A DNA stretch of 64,000 bases from Mercurialis annua (Eukaryota > Streptophyta > Magnoliopsida > Malpighiales > Euphorbiaceae), in the NCBI RefSeq assembly GCF_937616625.2, contig NC_065576.1, forward strand, positions 13,890,501 to 13,954,500. Direction: 5' to 3'. Below the pieces are notes generated by a model. It was not told where the DNA came from. It searched no databases and saw only the letters and a list, made by a program, of their open reading frames with translations. Below, piece by piece: positions 24,743 through 36,409 of this stretch (position 1 is the first letter of the stretch; every line of letters starts with the position of its first letter). The translations under genes and the position numbers were made by a program.

Positions 24743-25317
24743 CGTAATATATATATATAATTCGTAATATATATATATTAATAAATATATATATTAATTC
24801 GAAATTTAAGGATAAGTGTTTTCTTTAATTTATTATTTTTGGAAGATAATAAATATAGTAATTAATATATATGGATAATTATCAAAAAGGAGTTTTTGAT
24901 ATACATAAACTTGTAGAATTGCAATGAGATTGAAATTCGAATTTGTCTCAAATCCTAGTGTTATTTATCACTATATATACTCATTAAGCAATTGGTTTTG
25001 AGCATCACGAAATTTATTATTCACTAAATCACTAAAATTCGAAATTGCTTGTGAAGCAATAGTGCTAGCACACAAGCACTAGTTTTGGCTAAGGTCTGTT
25101 CGTGTGGATACTCGTAGAGGACGCGTTCTTTTGGAGGCGTTTCTGATCCGAGTCCAGGTATCACCAAAGTGAACCACCTCCTTCCTTCCTACATTGCTGT
25201 TGAATTCGACATACAAGTAAGTAATTATTCTGTTAATTCGAATTACATGGATCTTGGTTTGGGTTTTTAGATAAATTTTTGAAATTCCGCTGCGTTATGA
25301 ACCTATAAAACACAACA
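23759..25317 (+). mobile_element. Probable copia solo LTR, 1559 bp
   Basis: It starts TGTTAGTGATATGCACTAGG and ends ...CTATAAAACACAACA, so it has TG...CA ends. The near-end block gaaattccgctgcgttatga and ccaaagtgaaccacctcc are typical of plant copia LTR ends. CTATATATACTC at about 24970 is a likely TATA box. Flanking 5-mers are CATGC (23754-23758) and AATGC (25318-25322), a 4/5 match expected for an old target duplication. There is no internal region, so it is read as a solo LTR. A TA-rich microsatellite lies inside. Confidence 0.65.
24699..24780. repeat. (TA)n microsatellite with ttcgtaa spacers
   Basis: About 20 TA units are followed by two repeats of attcgtaatatatatata, within the copia LTR. 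Confidence 0.9.
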
Positions 25318-26465
25318 AATGCTACTGCTTTTCTTTATCCAATTTCAAACTCTAAAATTTTCAATAATCTTTTTATTCACGAAATTCACATTCATTGCGA
25401 GCAATAGATGCACAAGACCTAAATTGAAGATTAAAATTTGATCAGCTATTGTTGATTTTTTGCCAAAACATCATAATAGAATAATAACATTAATTAGGCT
25501 GCCACAACTCTTGTTGTATGGGTTTTCTGCAATCACGTTTGCATGAATTTTTTTTTCTTTTGATTGATATAAATATAATCAAAATTAATTATAAATAATA
25601 GCACAATAATTAGTATGATCTTTTACTAATTATGTAATTGAAAATTTCATTTATCAATAATAAATTATTATCTAAAAAAGCTTGAATTCTTTGCATTTAA
25701 TCACATATTACTATCATGTACAACATCAAACCATAAGCTGTGGACTTTTCGTGCTGCTATACATCAAGTTTTTCTTTCGGTGGAATGCTCAAAAAGATGT
25801 CAACAATTTTTTTCTTGGATCATTAAATGTCAACAATTGAATATCAAACCCGCTGCCAAACTTTTTTAATTAATTAAACCTATACAAAATTATATAGACT
25901 TAATACATATATAGTTTGACCTCTATATATGTATTATACAGATTTAATACATATATAATTTGACCTTTAAATTCATACTTGTTTTTCCCATCTAATCCCT
26001 AAATTTAATAATTTTTTTATTATTTTCTTATAAAATTCAATTTTTTCTATCCATTATTTCAAATTTATGTTCCATATAATTATGAATTTATCTCATAAAC
26101 TTTCACTATTTAATTTATTAAAATATAAATTAATTTGTTCATTTTGTTCTTTCAGTTAGAAATATCGAACTAACACACATTTAAAGGATAAGTTTGAGGA
26201 ATTTGAAGATAAATTTATAATAATTACAATGATTTAAAGCTACAATATTTTTTTTCTCTTTAGATATTTTTAAAGCTGTTATTGGAACTAAATAACAAAA
26301 GTAAGTTTTTTAAAGTAAATAACATAAGTAGTTTATAGTTATACAAAATTAGTATTAGTTCAATTAGATAAGAATTAGTAGTTTAAATGAGTTGGGATTT
26401 CAATTAAAAAATAAAATTATAATAAGAAGTTCAAAAGAAGTGTAAATTCATAATAAAAATTTATT
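25318..26465. other. AT-rich gene-free stretch
   Basis: Apart from a repeated tttaatacatatata-type word at 25900-25970, I see no genes, terminal repeats or coding frames. Confidence 0.45.
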
Positions 26466-26552
26466 GGGTTAATGTCATAAAAATTCATCAACTTTACACG
26501 TTTTTTCATTTTAATCACGCAGTTTAAATTTTCTCATTTTCATGCACGAACA
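26466..26552. mobile_element. MITE family B, left-end fragment
   Basis: GGGTTAATGTCATAAAAATT through actttacacgttttttcatt and tctcattttcatgcacgaac matches the left inverted repeat of the copy at 42667. The right half is missing. Confidence 0.8.
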
Positions 26553-27190
26553 TATAATAACTAAATGACGGAGAGATTAAAACTAAAAACAGCCTTAATT
26601 CCCTTTTAATTCCATTTTTTGAATAGTTGATGGAATCCAATGAAGTTTCAAATAATAACTAAAAACTGTAGATTCATCGAGGACTCTTTTGATAGGTGTT
26701 TTTATTCATTACTCATCAACATTGAGTAACCTTAATTATGATAACATTATATTATCATTATGCCACAAGATATACACATAAAGCCCTAGATTGCGCTGTA
26801 ATTTTATTTCATTATCTGAAAAATCCATGGTATATATACCTCATCATTCAAATCATTATTAATAATGAGAGATTGAGTTGGTAATAAACTTTGTAATTTT
26901 TATTGGTACTTTTTACTAAAAAGTTTCATATCATATACATTTAGTAAATTTGTATACTCATACGTACCTTGTGTACTAAATACTCATGTTATCAATTTCA
27001 AATAGAAAAAAATTATATAAGTTCATTTCGGACATAATTATTAATTATTATCAATATCATCTAAAAATACCCTTTATCATATAATTTTGATTGCACCATA
27101 TTATCATTCATCTAATCAGAAATACCTAGTGGTGGAATAAAAGAATTTACTTAGAAAAGCTAAATTTTACTCTACCGCACGATATGTTGT

Positions 27191-27278
<88 letters not shown>

Positions 27279-27870
27279 CAGAATAAGAGCAATCTGATTG
27301 TGTGATACTATTGTGCTCTACGGACCACTTTTTACTTTCTTTCCAAACAGCCTTTGCCTTTCATTTCTATTACTTAGAATTTAAATAATTTTATTTGATA
27401 TATATTGTGAATAGACAAAAATATTTACTTGGAAATAATTATTGTACAGTTATTCATCATAAAAAAACTTATTGTACAGTCATGCCGATAGTTTTAATTA
27501 AAAAAATTTAAATGTTTTATCTACAAAGCTTTTGGTATAGTTCGATGTTGTCAAATCCGGCTTGCCTGACCAGTTAAAATGGAAAATCTAGGAACCGATA
27601 CCTTGGCCAGGCTCGTTCATCTCTAAGACCCTCTTTTAATAAACCCGTTAAAATTTGTTTGACCTGTTGGCGTAGTAAGAAATTAAAATTAAAAAGGCAA
27701 ATAAAATCAAAGCAAAACCCTAACTCTAAAATCGAACCCCAAAAGCGAAATTATCGACCCCATGCGGAACCCTAACCCTAAAATCCTCCACCCTCACCAA
27801 CCAAACCCCAACCACCATCCTCAACCCATCTCCGGCCAGCCTGTTCAGCAATAGTCGACAAAATAGCAAG
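26553..27870. other. AT-rich stretch with ATT microsatellite
   Basis: There is no gene. It contains a long ATT microsatellite (27193-27278) and, at 27715-27790, a few CCCTAA-like words (ccctaactc, ccctaaccctaaa) that are too few to be telomeric. At 27540-27830 CG content rises as the LINE leader is approached; its exact start is not clear. Confidence 0.45.
27193..27278. repeat. (ATT)n microsatellite, about 28 units
   Basis: An uninterrupted ATT trinucleotide run. Confidence 0.95.
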
Positions 27871-28099
27871 ATGCATTTTTATCTTCATCAAGGACTCAAT
27901 CAGAGGAAAATTCACGTGCTATTTATTTCGTAAAATTTCCCCTTTCATGGAAGTATAATGACTTGGAAGGGGCTTAGAGATGAACGAGGTTTCTAAAAAA
28001 TCAGAGTTTCTCTTGCCCAGAAACTAACCAAACTAGGTTGTAGCTTCAGATTTTTTAGACCTGTGATTAATGCAAAAATTGATTGGATCTTATCTCAAT

Positions 28100-28943
28100 T
28101 GAATTTGATAATTATAGGACAATTCAGATTGTGTGTCTATCGTTCCCGTTTCGCGGATGGATTGCAGCAGAAAAAACAACCGAAGAGCAAGTAGGTTGTT
28201 CAGAAGAAGAAGGAGATTTCTCTGCCTTCTTTAAGGGATAATCGCACCTTTGCCAATGTCGTTTCTTCGAGACAACAGTTGCAAGGAATTGCTTGATTTC
28301 AAATTCTCCGTTCAGGACACGAGTATGAAACTTCTTTTGAACCCAAATGTAATTAGAGAGAAAAAATTTGATTGGTTGGAAAGATGTATTTTAACAAGAT
28401 TGAACTCCCTTCAATCTATTTTGCTAGCTAAGAATTATTTGCTCTCTAAAGACATTATTTTCGATAATATGTCTATTATTGGAGGATGTTTGATTTTGAT
28501 CAATTTTGAATCGATTTTTGAGGCAATACAGTTTTTAGATGCCAAATCCAAACTTTTACTGTATGTTTCTACTCCTTTGCTAAATCAATTCAATTTACAA
28601 ACCAACTCTTCGTATGACTTGGGTTTCAATCTCAGGAATCCCTCTATCGTTGTGGTGTCCAGAGGTTTTTGCAGGTATTGCAAACTATTTTGGTGTAGCT
28701 GTCAAAGTTCACCCTTTAGTTTATGTTAAAGATCAATTAGATACGGGTTTAGTCCTTATCTCCACAGCAAACAGATGGATCAACAAAACATTGCCAGTTG
28801 TTCTTGGGGATTTGAACTTTACAGTTCACATATTTGAAGTGGATCAGCTTGTTTACTTTTATAAACAGAATGACTTGGGTTCAGAAACAAAGATTGAGCT
28901 CGCATCAGATGAGGAAAATAATGATTCTCATGAGACAGTTTAG
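28100..28943 (+). pseudogene. LINE ORF1 (DUF4283-like), broken
   Basis: This is the remnant of the RNA-binding ORF1 protein. A leader block (FRLCVYRSRFADG, RDNRTFANVVSS) precedes a 159-codon frame (28250-28729) with KNYLLSKDIIFDNMSIIGGC and LILINFESIFEAIQFLDAKS. A frameshift near 28620-28640 moves into a second frame (to 28943) with ISGIPLSLWCPEVFAGIANY, FGVAVKVHPLVYVKDQLDTG and LVLISTA. This is the usual order of the DUF4283-like region in plant LINE ORF1. No zinc knuckle is seen. Confidence 0.7.
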
Positions 28944-30635
28944 TGTCAGTTGGGGATTTCTTTCACAGGTGTTGAACAACAAAATCAGATTGCAATTTCC
29001 ACTCCATCTGAGGAAAAAAACTAGAATGCAATCCCGTCTTTACTTGTTGAGAATATTAATACTTTCATTTCAGAACATATTTAAAAGGAATCTTCAAGTT
29101 AGTTATTGGCTGTTGTGAACATAGTGTCGGATACTACCGTTCGTTATAACAACAGCCTTCCTTTAGATCTTTCCAATGTTTCAATCAGGAAAAAAAGGCC
29201 AGAAAAGGTTATCTCCTCGACAAGTAATTTATTATCAGCTCAATAGCGTCTATCTTTAGGATCTTCATCGACAAACTTTCCCAATATGAACAAGTTTATT
29301 CTATCAGCAAAAGAAAAAGCTATTGCATGTAACTTTGACGAAGCATTAAAGATATGGGACGTAGGACATTCATTGGGTTTTTTTTTCAGAATGATCATAC
29401 GACAACAACAGTAAATCAACTCCTCAAAAACTTGGAACAGGAGTTGGCTAACCAGAGATCTTGAACTTTGTATTCTTCAAAGCATTTGATGATTTGATTT
29501 TATGTCGTTACCTTTTAGTTTTATTTCTTAGAATTGTCGTGGTAGATTGTTAAGCCATCGCAAGCAATGTTTTTTTTGTAATTTGGTGGGAAAACATAAG
29601 CTCTCTCTTATTAGTTTTCTTGAATCAAAAAGAGAACATATTGACGCTTTTCTTGTAAGAAAGCTTTGGCCGAATCTTGACTTCGGTTTTGATTGTGTTC
29701 CGTCTATTGGGGCCTCGGGTGGCCTTCTGCTGATTTGGAATTCTGCTCTCTTGAATAATGTTTCAATCGTGAAAGGTGACCATTGGATTTTCCTGTATTT
29801 TTCTTTAGCTTCCATTATATTCGACATATTCTCATTTATGCCAGTATTTTAGCTTTAGAAAGATCTTTGTTGTGGGCTGAATTGCTTCCTCTTACTTGCT
29901 TCTCTGGTATGATTTTTATTAGCGGCGACTTTAACGAGATATTGGCTCCTGAGGAGCGTCTTAATTGTGTGGGGTTCTCTCCTTCCATAATAGCTCTTCA
30001 GAATTTTCTTAATGAATCTGAATTGCTAGACCTTCCGCTTCAAGGTCGTACATACACCTAGAAAAATTCACATTTTAAATCTAGAATAGATAGATGCTTT
30101 GCGTCTATTTTAGTTATTAATACATGGAGTTCTCTTTCTATATCTGCTTTGCTTGACGGATATTCTGGCCATGTTCCACTTTTACTTCTATCAGACTTAA
30201 AAAATAGACTGGGGGCCTAAACCTTTTCGTTCGATAATGTGTGGTGAGAGCATATCGAGTTCAGATTTTTTTTTTAAGTTCTTGGCTGGATATAGATCGA
30301 TCTTTTCCTCTTGTGAAAAAAAATAAAAGAGCTTCATAAAAATATTAAAACTAGGAACAATACTGTTTTCGGAGACCAAAACAAGAATATTAAAGAGCTT
30401 TTTGATGAGGTTTCTAGGTTGGACGTAATTGCTGATTTCCAGACACTCTCTCAAATGGATTCTTTGAGGCTGGCTCAAACTAAATCTGAGCTCTGGATGG
30501 CAGAGAAAAACATTGAAAGCTTATGGACTCAAAAATCTAGATTGAATTGGTATATTAAGGGAGATAAAAATACCAAATTCTTTCACAACATCGCTTCGAA
30601 GCATTTCAAGAACAATCTTATTTTAGCTATTATAA

Positions 30636-31472
30636 TGGGTTTAGCCACACATAATCAACATCACACAACTAATTAAATAAAAATAGAAAGTAAAGATTAA
30701 GTACCTTTGGATAATATATAAAAACTAGGAAAATTAATTAGAAAATGAAGCTTCAATATTAGAACTAATACTTGTATTGAATGAGAATTCAAGAACACCA
30801 AAATTTGGAAATTAATTGATGAACACCAACATTCAAATCTCTATTCTATAGTGAGAACAAAAGGAATAAACTACAACTATTTTGATTGATGTCTTACAAA
30901 AGTGAATGATCTTTAAACTTAAAAAGATAAGGTGACTTATATAGTCAACACAAATAAGAAAAGTAGAGACATCCTAGCACAAGAGTGTTGGGATAAAAGA
31001 GGAAATGGGCCAAGTAAAGCTCTCTTTTCAAAATAAATTTCGTTTCAGAACTTAACCCATATCTTGATCGAGAAGCTCATTTAAAACATGCTTCTCGATC
31101 AAGATCATCCTTTGGAAAGCCTTCATGCAAAATGTTCCTTCATGTCTTGATCGAGAAGCTCTTCTGACTTATGCTTCTCGATCAAGACATGTGTTAAATT
31201 ACACGTCTCTTTTGCTTCTCAGCTTTTCTTTTGCTTCTGAACTTCTCTTCCAAGACATTCTCTGAAAACTTGTTTTCTCTTTAACTCTTTGCTCTTATTT
31301 CCAACATCACTAATTCCTTGAATCTTTACTCTTTTTAGCCCAAATAGTTCCGCAAACGCTATAAATCACCTGAAACGCCAACACATGTATTAAGGTATAA
31401 ATACACCTACAAACACATGCTAATAAAACGATGCAAAACTATCTAAATACTAGGATTATTCTACTCCTATCA
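30636..31472 (-). mobile_element. LTR-like insertion in the LINE RT gene
   Basis: The right end ctactcctatca resembles the end of the solo LTR at 63736 (ctacccctatca); read on the minus strand it starts TGATAGGAGTAG. A minus-strand TATA (TATATAAG, 30936-30943) lies about 530 bp from that end. Upstream of it are two long hairpins (31062-31188). The left edge is set at TG 30636, but no matching 5-bp duplication was found (tataa versus tgagc), so that side may be truncated or have lost bases. It is probably a diverged relative of the 61973-63736 LTR. Confidence 0.5.
31062..31188. repeat. Two long perfect hairpins
   Basis: CTTGATCGAGAAGC (31062-31075) pairs with GCTTCTCGATCAAG (31090-31103). GTCTTGATCGAGAAGC (31144-31159) pairs with GCTTCTCGATCAAGAC (31173-31188). 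The stems are perfect over 14 and 16 bp with loops of about 13-14 nt. They lie about 120-250 bp upstream of the LTR's minus-strand TATA box. Confidence 0.9.
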
Positions 31473-33889
31473 TGAGCCTGCAGACATCAAGCTTCAAATT
31501 CGATATTTTTACTCATGTCTTTTTGAGAAGCCTCATGTCGTTCCTACCTGATATTTCTAGCCTGGTTTTCAAAAGATTATCTTCGGATCAAGCTTCTCTT
31601 TTGACTCGGCCGTTTGACATAGCAAAAATTTATTCAGCTCTCTGTTCTTGTAGTAAAAGTGAAGCTCCGGATCCTGACAGATTAAACGTTTACTTCTACA
31701 AGAGAGCTTGGGATTTCCTTAAAGATGACTTTCTAGATTTTTTTAATTCCTTTCACAACAACAATTTTCTCCCTAATGGAATTAATTCATCTTTTATGGT
31801 TTTAATTTCTAAGGTTCATGGATCTACCAACATTCGTGATTATCAGCCTATCAGTTAGGTGAATGGGTTTTACAAGTTACTTTTGAAGTGCCTTTCAATC
31901 AGGGTTAGCTCCCATTCATCCATACGTGATCTCTAACAAACAACACGATTTTATTAATGGAAGAAGTATTATGGATTGTGCTATGATTGCAAATGAATGA
32001 ATTCATCTTGCAAAGAAACGAAAAGATAAGCTTCATGTTCTGAAGTTGTATTTCCGTAAGGCTTTTGACAGTCTAGACTGGAATTATTTGATGAAAGTGA
32101 TGCGGTCAATGTCTTTTCTAGATAAATGGATGAATTGGATGTCCACTTGCTTATCAAGTGTTTTTTCTTCAGTTTCTGTGAACGGCAGCCCTTCGGATAC
32201 TTTTCAGCTTAAACGGGGAGTGCGGCAAGGAGATCTTATACCCCCTTACCTATTTATTTTAGCTGTAGAGTGCTTGAAAAGTATCTTGAAAAAAGAAACA
32301 GAGATGGGTCTTATTAGCGGATTGCTTACTCTGATGCTTTTGAACCGTTTTGGTCCTGTAGTTCACGGATGATACCATTCTTTTCTTACCTTTTGATCTG
32401 GAACAACTCCGTTTATTAACTCGTATACATCGATGTTTCGACCTAATTTAAGGTTTGAAAATTAACTCCCATAAAAGTTCTTTATTGGGCATTAATATTT
32501 CTGATTTGGATTAAATTTGGCAGCGGGTGTAGTTGGTTGCTGTGCTGAAACTTTTCCTATTAGTTATCTTGCTTTACCTTTTGCTATTCGTCGTACTCCT
32601 ATCTCGACTTGGAACCATGTCATACCGAGGTTTAAATCAAGATTATCGCTTTGGAAAGGTTTTATGTTATCGCCTACATGAAGATTAATCTTGCTGAAAT
32701 CAGTTTTATATAGCTTACCGATCTATCTAATGTCAATGCTTGTCATGCCAGCCAGTGTTCAAGCTGAACTCGAGAAGTATATGCGAAGATTTCTTCGGAA
32801 AGGAGACTCTAATTCTGTAGCTTTTTGTAGAATCTCTTGGAATATTATTTGCCGTGACTTTAAAGATGGTAGTCTGGGTGTTTGTAACTTGAATGTGCAG
32901 AATCAAAGTCTTTTATTGAAATAGCTTTGGAAACTCGTTTTAGAAAATCGTGGTTCGTTGTAGTTTGGGATTATCTCTTCCTGCTCCTCAATATCTTCTT
33001 GAAATAACCTTATTTATGGTAATGTTAATCACCTATCATTCATATGGAAAGGTATTAGACGCTCTTGTTGCTGAGATCCTCTTGCTTGGCAATCCTTCAC
33101 GTCTAATGTTGGCTTTTTATTGGTAATGGTGAATCCATCTCTTTATGGCACGATAATTGGTCGGATATCGGAGTAGCAACTAATTTATTTCCTCGGATAT
33201 TTCAGTAATCTAACATGAAACAAGCTAGGGTAAAGTCGGTTTTAACAGATGGTTGGAGATGGCGCAGGCGACTTGATACTGTTAGAACTGTGCTTTTTGC
33301 TGAGCTATTGTCTCGTTTTGATCAGAAACTTCATCAGGGTGTGCATCACAGGTCAGTTTTGCAGGAAGAAGAAGATGTTATCGTTTGGAACTCTAGAAAC
33401 AAAGGTTTCACAGTTGCTGCTATGTCAGTTCTTTTGAGATCAGCTTCATCAGCTGTTAACTACACTGCCGCTTTGGGGTCTACTATTGACGCAACTATTG
33501 TTGTGGGGTCTGCTATTAATGGAACTTCTACGTTGGGGACTGTTGTGAACAGTTCCACTGTGTATAAAACTACTGCGAACAAATCTACTGCCTTCAATAT
33601 GTGCTGGAAATTATATGCTCCACCTAGGATAAAACTCTTCTTATGGACAGCTCTACATAGAAGTATTCCATCTCGTTTGTTTCTTGCGTCTCGTGGTATT
33701 ACTACGGATGGTAGTGTGGAATGTGTTTTTTGTGGTGACATCGAAACTATAGACCATATTTTCTTGCATTGTATTTTTGCATGAAAAATATGGTGTATTG
33801 TTTTACAAAAATTGAATTTGGTTTGTGTTTTACCTTCTAGTTTTGACGATTGTTTCTTCCAATGGATTGCTATATATGACCAAGTTTAT

Positions 33890-34068
33890 GTTTTAGGTGA
33901 AAAACGGTGTCGTTTTAGGTTAAAAACGGTGTCGTTTTATGTCAAAAACGGTGCCCGTGTTATATATGCAAAAAATTGATAGTTCGTCTATTTATATGCC
34001 AAAATTAAAAGTTCGTGTCAAATACCAAAAACACGCGAAAGTTGATGATTTTTGAAGCAATTAAGCCG
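33890..34068. repeat. MITE-like fragment with AAACGGTGTCGTTTT repeats
   Basis: Three copies of aaaaacggtgtcgttttag-like sequence (33898-33955) are followed by atagttcgtctatttatatg and a right end caattaagcc. The wording (gttcgtgtcaaata, gttgatgattttt) resembles the arm style of the other MITEs here. It interrupts LINE 3' sequence. No left terminal repeat is found. Confidence 0.4.
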
Positions 34069-34330
34069 TATTTTTATTTGGGAAATATAGAAGTGCCGCA
34101 ATAGAAGAATTTTCGACAATAAGAATTCTTCTCCTGATGATATTATCTTATGTTGCTTCGACATCGCTGGATTCTTTTACAAGTGAACCACCCTTCTTTT
34201 GTTTATTGGTGGGTTGACTTATTTAGAAATTCTGGTCTTATTTTTCTTCGTTAACCTTTTGGTTTTGTAGCCTTCTTGGCTTTTTTTCTTGTTTCTTTTG
34301 CCATATTTTGTGCTTTCAATAAAGGTTTGA

Positions 34331-36060
34331 TTCATAAAAAAGTATTTTTTTTGGATAAAATGTGAAATTTTAAATTTATTGAATTTAAAATTAAAAAGGT
34401 CAATATTTAATATTTTTTTAGATAACTTGTACATATGAAAATTAACTTTACAGAAAAAATTGTACTTTTTAAAAGAATTAAGGGAGGCAAATGTCCCTTT
34501 TATCATACATGTGGCTCTATACTGCCCGTTCGGATACCTGTTTGATTCAAGTAATCTGATCTGATTTTGTTGGATTTGACGAATTTTTTTATTATTTAAT
34601 TTAATTTTTTTTTTACACTAACCCAACTATTTACTCGTTTCAAGTTTATCGTCTGAATAACACAACTCATAATACGTACGTTTCAAGTAATGTACTTTTA
34701 TATATAGATTGTTTCAACCTTTAAATTAAATTCTTTTGATAATTTTTCAATTTGATATTTTAATAATATGTTATTATATATGTAATATAAAATTTTATTT
34801 TTCGATAAATTTCATCACATAAAGTATTTATTTTTTTATAGAATTGCATATATTATTATTAAATATATTATTTTTTTAAATTGGTTCCATCCTAATTAAA
34901 CCTTTAACCACTGACCGAGGAAAGATAATTATGGAATGGCCATGGCCTTCTCCATTTTTTTAAAAATATTAAAATTCGTAAATAAGGATTTTTTATTTTA
35001 CAATTTAGTCCCATCTATTTTTAAAAATCGTCTCTTTTATATTATACATTGCGATTTAACTCCTCTAATATTAAAATTCTGACTCAATCACTATACCTTT
35101 CAACTCCAGCTACATCAATGTTACTATACTTATGTGGAAATTTAAACAAACATACCAAAATGGATAAAATATGAATTAAAACCTTAATGAATGCATCCAA
35201 TAAAAGAACAAGCTTATTAAATGCCATCGTTGAATTCCATGCCCAAGGAAAAAGGAGATTTTCCTATTACGTTTGAAAAACGAGGTTCTTAATTAGTACT
35301 CTAGATTGAAAAATAATGTATTTTATTTTTGAAACTATATGCATGCTAACTTTAAGAATATTACAGAAAATTCCACCTTAACACTATTTAATTGTTTTTA
35401 TCTAATTATATACTATAAAAACTTAACTATAAAGTGATGAAATATATTATAAATATAGTTTATTAATTATACTCTAATACTCCAAAATAAACAAATAACA
35501 CTTGAAAACAAAATAATCATTATTAATTAAGTAAAGATAATTATGTGTTTTTTTAATAAAAAAAACTCACTTTATTCAATATATTAAACTTTTGATAATT
35601 ATATTTATTCTAAAATTATACATCCAATAAAAGTAGATGGCCAAAAAATTGCAAAACTAAAAAATATTGGAGATCACATAAATTTTGATTTTGAAGTCCA
35701 CAGCAAGATGCATTACTTTATATTTTGCATTTGGCATCTACTAATTCAACAATATAACAAAGTAAGAACAAGAAAATAAATCCGAAAATTAGACTAACAT
35801 AATTAGTCTGCATTTGATACACTCCAAAATACTTTCTAAGATCATCCCACCCATAATTAGTCTCTCATTGAAATAGACAATGAGAGACAACAATACATAT
35901 TCTCCTCTTTAACAAAAAAAAAAGAACTGTCAATAAAAACATTACAAAAATAAAATAATAATTAACTATACTGGCCATCAATCCCCATGTACAGTACCCA
36001 CCAACTCTTCATTGTTATATATCAAAAAAAAAAAAACTAAAATCATTTTAACAAAATAAA
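34331..36060. other. AT-rich gene-free stretch
   Basis: It lies between the LINE tail and the peptide gene. I see no open frame or element. The only structure is a perfect 11-bp hairpin (35860-35888: GTCTCTCATTG, 7-nt loop, CAATGAGAGAC) about 240 bp downstream of the peptide gene's stop. Confidence 0.5.
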
Positions 36061-36112
36061 ACCCTCAAGAACACAAAAGATCAGTCATCACCTTGTGTTT
36101 AAAAGTATGAAG

Positions 36113-36118
36113 TTTATT
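36113..36118 (-). terminator. Possible poly(A) signal of the IDL gene
   Basis: AATAAA on the minus strand lies 10 nt after the stop codon. That is very close for a plant signal, so it may be chance. Confidence 0.3.
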
Positions 36119-36127
36119 ATTTTTGTG

Positions 36128-36409
36128 TTATGGTGATCTCCAACTTTGTAAGCCAATATCATTGTGTCTTCTTGAAGGGCCAGAATTTGGTATAGGAAAA
36201 TGTCTTGGCAAGGAATTTGAGAAGTGTCCTTGGTGGTGATTCTTGGGCTTGACATGAAACATATTGGAAGGTGTTCTTGAGCCATGACAGTATCCAAAAA
36301 ATGAAATGGAGAATAACAAAAATAACCAAGACAGTAGAAATGTAACTGATCTTCTTCTTCTTCTTCTACTTCTACTTGTTTGTGATCTTCTACATTCAAG
36401 AACCATCAT
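36128..36409 (-). CDS. IDL6-like: IDA-LIKE (IDL6/IDL7-type) signalling peptide precursor
   Basis: This is an intact 93-codon, intronless frame, read from ATG 36409 to TAA 36128. The N-terminus is strongly basic (an Arg run at residues 13-20). A hydrophobic signal sequence covers residues 22-42 (VTFLLSWLFLLFSISFF), with a likely cleavage near GYCHG-S. A variable His/Asn-rich spacer covers about 44-70, and the conserved C-terminal peptide PIPNSGPSRRHN is at residues 72-83. It is followed by DIGLQSWRSP. IDA itself has PIPPSAPSKRHN; the PIPxSGPSRxHN form with a DIGLQS tail is what I recall of IDL6/IDL7. Known IDA peptides are secreted, cleaved, proline-hydroxylated and perceived by HAESA/HSL receptor kinases, acting in cell separation; IDL6/7 are linked to stress and pathogen responses. 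The adjacent ATG ATG gives two possible starts one codon apart. Overlapping frames on the same strand are shadows. Function is inferred from the motif. Confidence 0.9.
   Translation of the reverse strand: MMVLECRRSQTSRSRRRRRRSVTFLLSWLFLLFSISFFGYCHGSRTPSNMFHVKPKNHHQGHFSNSLPRHFPIPNSGPSRRHNDIGLQSWRSP

Larger units (their letters stand above)
29510..33784 (+). pseudogene. LINE ORF2 (endonuclease, RT, zf-RVT), broken
   Basis: The endonuclease starts near 29520 with an NCRG motif, then ISFLESKREHIDAFLVRKLW, GASGGLLLIWNS and GDFNEILAPEERLNC (29920-29965). The RT N-terminal part (WYIKGDKNTKFFHNIASKHF, 30419-30640) is split from the rest by an LTR-like insertion. The RT resumes with SKSEAPDPDRLNVYFYKRAW (31650-31710), RKAFDSLDWNYL (32055), KRGVRQGDLIPPYLFILAVE (32211-32270) and an ADDT-type motif out of frame at about 32365. 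The zf-RVT region is at 33600-33784 (PPRIKLFLW; CVFCGDIETIDHIFLHC). It has many stops and shifts. I see no RNase H domain. Confidence 0.8.
27870..34330 (+). mobile_element. Decayed L1-type LINE, plus strand, with nested insertions
   Basis: ORF1 (28100-28943), endonuclease (29510-30090), RT (30419-32400) and zf-RVT region (33590-33784) occur in the standard order. The 3' end has caataaaggtttgattcataaaa (34317-34340), consistent with a polyadenylated tail. An LTR-like insertion (30636-31472) splits the RT, and a repeat fragment (33890-34068) lies in the 3' part. It resembles the minus-strand LINE at 11400-15345 in ORF1 (similar AQVVSS/ANVVSS linker and DUF4283-like block) but is more complete. 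The 5' boundary is approximate. Confidence 0.8.

Noticed and set aside
27715..27790. CCCTAA-type words suggesting interstitial telomere repeats
   Set aside because: Only two or three imperfect units occur in an A/C-rich stretch before the LINE, too few for a telomeric tract.
36088..36399. 103-codon minus-strand frame overlapping the peptide gene
   Set aside because: It is a shifted frame of the IDL precursor and lacks a signal sequence. The 93-codon frame carries the family peptide.
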